Shown: positions 62,166 through 64,000 of the stretch, piece by piece
Position numbering within the stretch: the stretch's first letter is position 1
Layout: every line of letters starts with the position of its first letter
From: Rosenbergiella australiborealis
GTDB taxonomy: Bacteria > Pseudomonadota > Gammaproteobacteria > Enterobacterales > Enterobacteriaceae
Assembly (NCBI RefSeq): GCF_018494035.1
Contig: NZ_JABBFO010000011.1
Coordinates: 1-64,000 of the forward strand
Reading direction: 5' to 3'
Length of the DNA stretch: 64,000 bases
Notes under the pieces: generated by a model
Databases searched by the model: none
What the model saw: the letters and a program-made list of their open reading frames with translations, nothing else
What the model was told of the DNA's origin: nothing
Translations under genes and position numbers: made by a program

Positions 62166-62633
62166 TTATTCCCAAGGAACAAAGCTATTAATAATATGCT
62201 GATAGTGCGCCAGCTGTTCGGGCTGTTCATTAGGGGTGGCTAATGAGATGACAACACTATTTTTTTCATAAGGGTTCAGTTGTGGATGTAATGGCAGATG
62301 AATAAAGGCACACTGTTGCGTAAACCAACACCCTTCATGCAATAACTTATGCGTCTGTTGGATCACCTCACATTGCGCCGGGCCGATTCGGTAAGTGGGT
62401 AAGGTCGCTTCAAGGCTAAAGCCGGGCACCTGCCGCTGCATCTTTTCCACCTCTTGCTCCACGAACTGCTGTAAATTCTGATTATCCGCCAAGCGGCCGT
62501 GGTTAATGATAATTTGATAGGCGTTGTCCTGTGTATCGACAAAATGTAGCTGATGAATACTCCGGTTGTATAACGGAACCGGCGTGAGAAAATAGCCATC
62601 GGCAAAAGGGTATTTACTGCATTGACTGTCCAT
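62166..62633 (-). CDS. DUF1795 / Eag-type T6SS effector chaperone-like protein
   Basis: A 155-aa protein without a signal peptide. The layout (YPFADGYFLTPVPLYNRSIHQL, QNLQQFVEQEVEKMQRQVPGFSL, TYRIGPAQCEVIQQTHKL, and a C-terminal HYQHIINSFVPWE) fits DUF1795/DcrB-like proteins. In type VI loci such proteins are Eag chaperones that hold transmembrane helices of PAAR effectors. No effector gene is in the window; it may lie beyond the right edge. It starts 13 bp after the glycosyltransferase gene and is probably co-transcribed. Confidence 0.7.
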   Translation of the reverse strand: MDSQCSKYPFADGYFLTPVPLYNRSIHQLHFVDTQDNAYQIIINHGRLADNQNLQQFVEQEVEKMQRQVPGFSLEATLPTYRIGPAQCEVIQQTHKLLHEGCWFTQQCAFIHLPLHPQLNPYEKNSVVISLATPNEQPEQLAHYQHIINSFVPWE

Positions 62634-62646
62634 CGATCATTTTCCT

Positions 62647-63990
62647 TTAAAGTAAACAATAAGGCCCTTCGTCCTCAGACCAAGGTTGCTGGATCACGTT
62701 GCCCCAGCCAGAGTCTTGCCACCAACTGGCAAGGCGTAAGAAGGCGGGTGGGCAATTAGGTGTCGACCAACCACTCACCTCGATATGCGTAGCGCCAAGC
62801 TGTGCACGGGTAAATTCGCGGTATGCTAAGCGAGTGTTATTCTGGGCATAGAGATGAAGGATCAGTTTATCGGGCAGCACGTGTGCAGCGGGCATACCGA
62901 GTAGCGCCCCCAGATTAAGCGGTTTCGAGTAATAATGACGGTGCCAATTTACCCACTCCTCTTCATCCCTCGGGGGTAAGAAGTCGCAGTCAAAGCTTGG
63001 CGCTAGGCATTCGGCGTAGCAGCTGGCTAACGAGAAGTTAAGGCCACATTGGTATTCAAATTGCCGACGTGCGCGTGTCGGCCCTAAGGCTTTGGCCGCT
63101 TTATCTGTAGGCGAGGGAGGGACTAACCCGAGTAGCGCTTTCACTCGGCGCTGTGACTGGGCTTCACGCTGGAGCCAACAGACGCTAATCTCGCCGCGTT
63201 CCTGCGCGCCGGGGCTGTGATCCTCCCAAATCTTTGGTGAGGTGGGGCGGGTATAATGGTGCCACAATAGTCGGTCGGGTATGTGGAACACATCATAGCC
63301 CCAGCTATAGGCGCGCAGTGAGAGCGTAATTTCCTCTCCTTCAAAGAAAAGGGTCGGGTCATTACCGACCTCCTTAACAAAGGCGCCTTGTGTAAAGATA
63401 AACCCGGCGGCGACAAAGCTGCCTTTAACTGGCTGCGAAGCGCAGAGTTTTTGACTGGTCAAGGTGGGGAGTTTTTCCGCGGTAAACCGGTTAAACGTGA
63501 CACGTCCCACATCTTGGCCGTAGTGAATCTCGCCTGCCTCAGTGACGTGGTAGCTCGGTGGGTAACCGCTGATCAGTGGCTTAGCACTTTGTTGCGATAA
63601 ACCGGTTAGCGTATTAATCAGACGGGCATCCCAGTCCTTCGCGAACAGACTATGTGCATCTATCTGCAGAAACCACTGTTCATCGCGGTAAAGCTGGTCA
63701 CACAACGCACGGGCAAAGCCGACGCCTTGCGCGTGCTGATAGGGAAGTGCGATCAGCTCGATTAACGCGGCGCTCCCGTCAAGCCGATAAACCGGAAACC
63801 CGGCGAGACTAGAGACAGGGACCGGCACCCAGCCTTTTTGTTGGATCGCACTGAGATCGTTGTCATCCTGCCAACAGATAGCGATATGCAGCTTATCAGG
63901 GGCGCTGGCAGTCGCCAGTAGGCTCTCAACTGTGCTCCATAACTCGTGGTCACGATAACTGGCGATATTGATAAAGAGGGTCTTATCCAT
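62647..63990 (-). CDS. GlcNAc-family glycosyltransferase
   Basis: A cytoplasmic-type GT-A glycosyltransferase of 447 aa resembling the GlcNAc-transferase family that modifies hydroxyproline of Skp1 in Dictyostelium. Features: N-terminal FINIASYRDHELWSTVESLL, the DxD-like metal motif DAH in WFLQIDAHSLFAKDWD (about 127-142), and PTLFFEGEEITLSLRAYSWGYD with the acceptor-loop acid residues. The ATG at 63,988-63,990 is ten bases from the window end, so the frame is taken as complete. Acceptor unknown; pairing with an Eag-like gene hints at a T6SS-linked role. Confidence 0.82.
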   Translation of the reverse strand: MDKTLFINIASYRDHELWSTVESLLATASAPDKLHIAICWQDDNDLSAIQQKGWVPVPVSSLAGFPVYRLDGSAALIELIALPYQHAQGVGFARALCDQLYRDEQWFLQIDAHSLFAKDWDARLINTLTGLSQQSAKPLISGYPPSYHVTEAGEIHYGQDVGRVTFNRFTAEKLPTLTSQKLCASQPVKGSFVAAGFIFTQGAFVKEVGNDPTLFFEGEEITLSLRAYSWGYDVFHIPDRLLWHHYTRPTSPKIWEDHSPGAQERGEISVCWLQREAQSQRRVKALLGLVPPSPTDKAAKALGPTRARRQFEYQCGLNFSLASCYAECLAPSFDCDFLPPRDEEEWVNWHRHYYSKPLNLGALLGMPAAHVLPDKLILHLYAQNNTRLAYREFTRAQLGATHIEVSGWSTPNCPPAFLRLASWWQDSGWGNVIQQPWSEDEGPYCLL

Positions 63991-64000
63991 CGTGGCTTAC

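Overview
The window is a chromosomal segment of a gammaproteobacterium of the order Enterobacterales. The evidence is the uninterrupted run of enterobacterial genes in familiar order: initiator tRNA, mltA-tcdA/csdEA, gcvB/gcvA, rlmM, xni-ppnN, queF, syd, csrB, truC, rlmD, relA, mazG, pyrG, eno, queE, queD, cysJIH, cysG-cysDNC, ygbE, ftsB-ispD-ispF-truD-surE-pcm-nlpD-rpoS, mutS. Moderate base composition, cysG directly before cysDNC, and several gaps relative to E. coli (no yqcC, yqcA or barA between csrB and rlmD; no mazEF between relA and mazG; no CRISPR-cas between cysH and cysD) suggest an Erwiniaceae-like genus rather than Escherichia. I do not name a species.

Region 1 (1-20,010) is core: tRNA and rRNA modification, cysteine desulfurase, stringent response, CTP synthase and enolase. 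It also holds two regulatory RNAs, GcvB (minus strand, 4417-4587) and a CsrB-type RNA rich in GGA motifs (about 11,085-11,374).

Region 2 (20,025-33,015) is an insertion between eno and queE. It is a complete Tad/Flp tight-adherence pilus locus in the order flp, tadV, rcpC, rcpA, an rcpB-like gene, tadZ, tadA, tadB, tadC, tadD, tadE, tadF, an unknown periplasmic gene, then a tadG-like gene. A divergent MocR-type regulator stands beside it, and its aminotransferase domain has lost the PLP-binding lysine. The genes are AT-richer than the flanks and tightly packed, so they probably form one or a few transcripts.

Region 3 (33,087-52,830) is core again: queuosine precursors, the whole assimilatory sulfate reduction and siroheme set, cell division and isoprenoid genes, the stationary-phase sigma factor and mutS.

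Region 4 (52,831-64,000) is accessory. A direct repeat of the mutS start region (52,787-52,885 and 55,961-56,058) brackets about 3 kb. That interval holds an integrase remnant, an unknown/DUF1493-like gene pair, a dead hcp fragment of a type VI secretion system (T6SS), and a Fic toxin converging on a small candidate antitoxin. Outside the right repeat lie an AbiE toxin-antitoxin pair with a palindrome inside its promoter, an orphan periplasmic lipoprotein resembling T6SS immunity proteins, a divergent yczE/yczR pair, a flavin reductase, a DUF1795/Eag-chaperone-like gene and a GlcNAc-type glycosyltransferase. The right end therefore looks like a recombination hotspot with T6SS cargo and defence genes.
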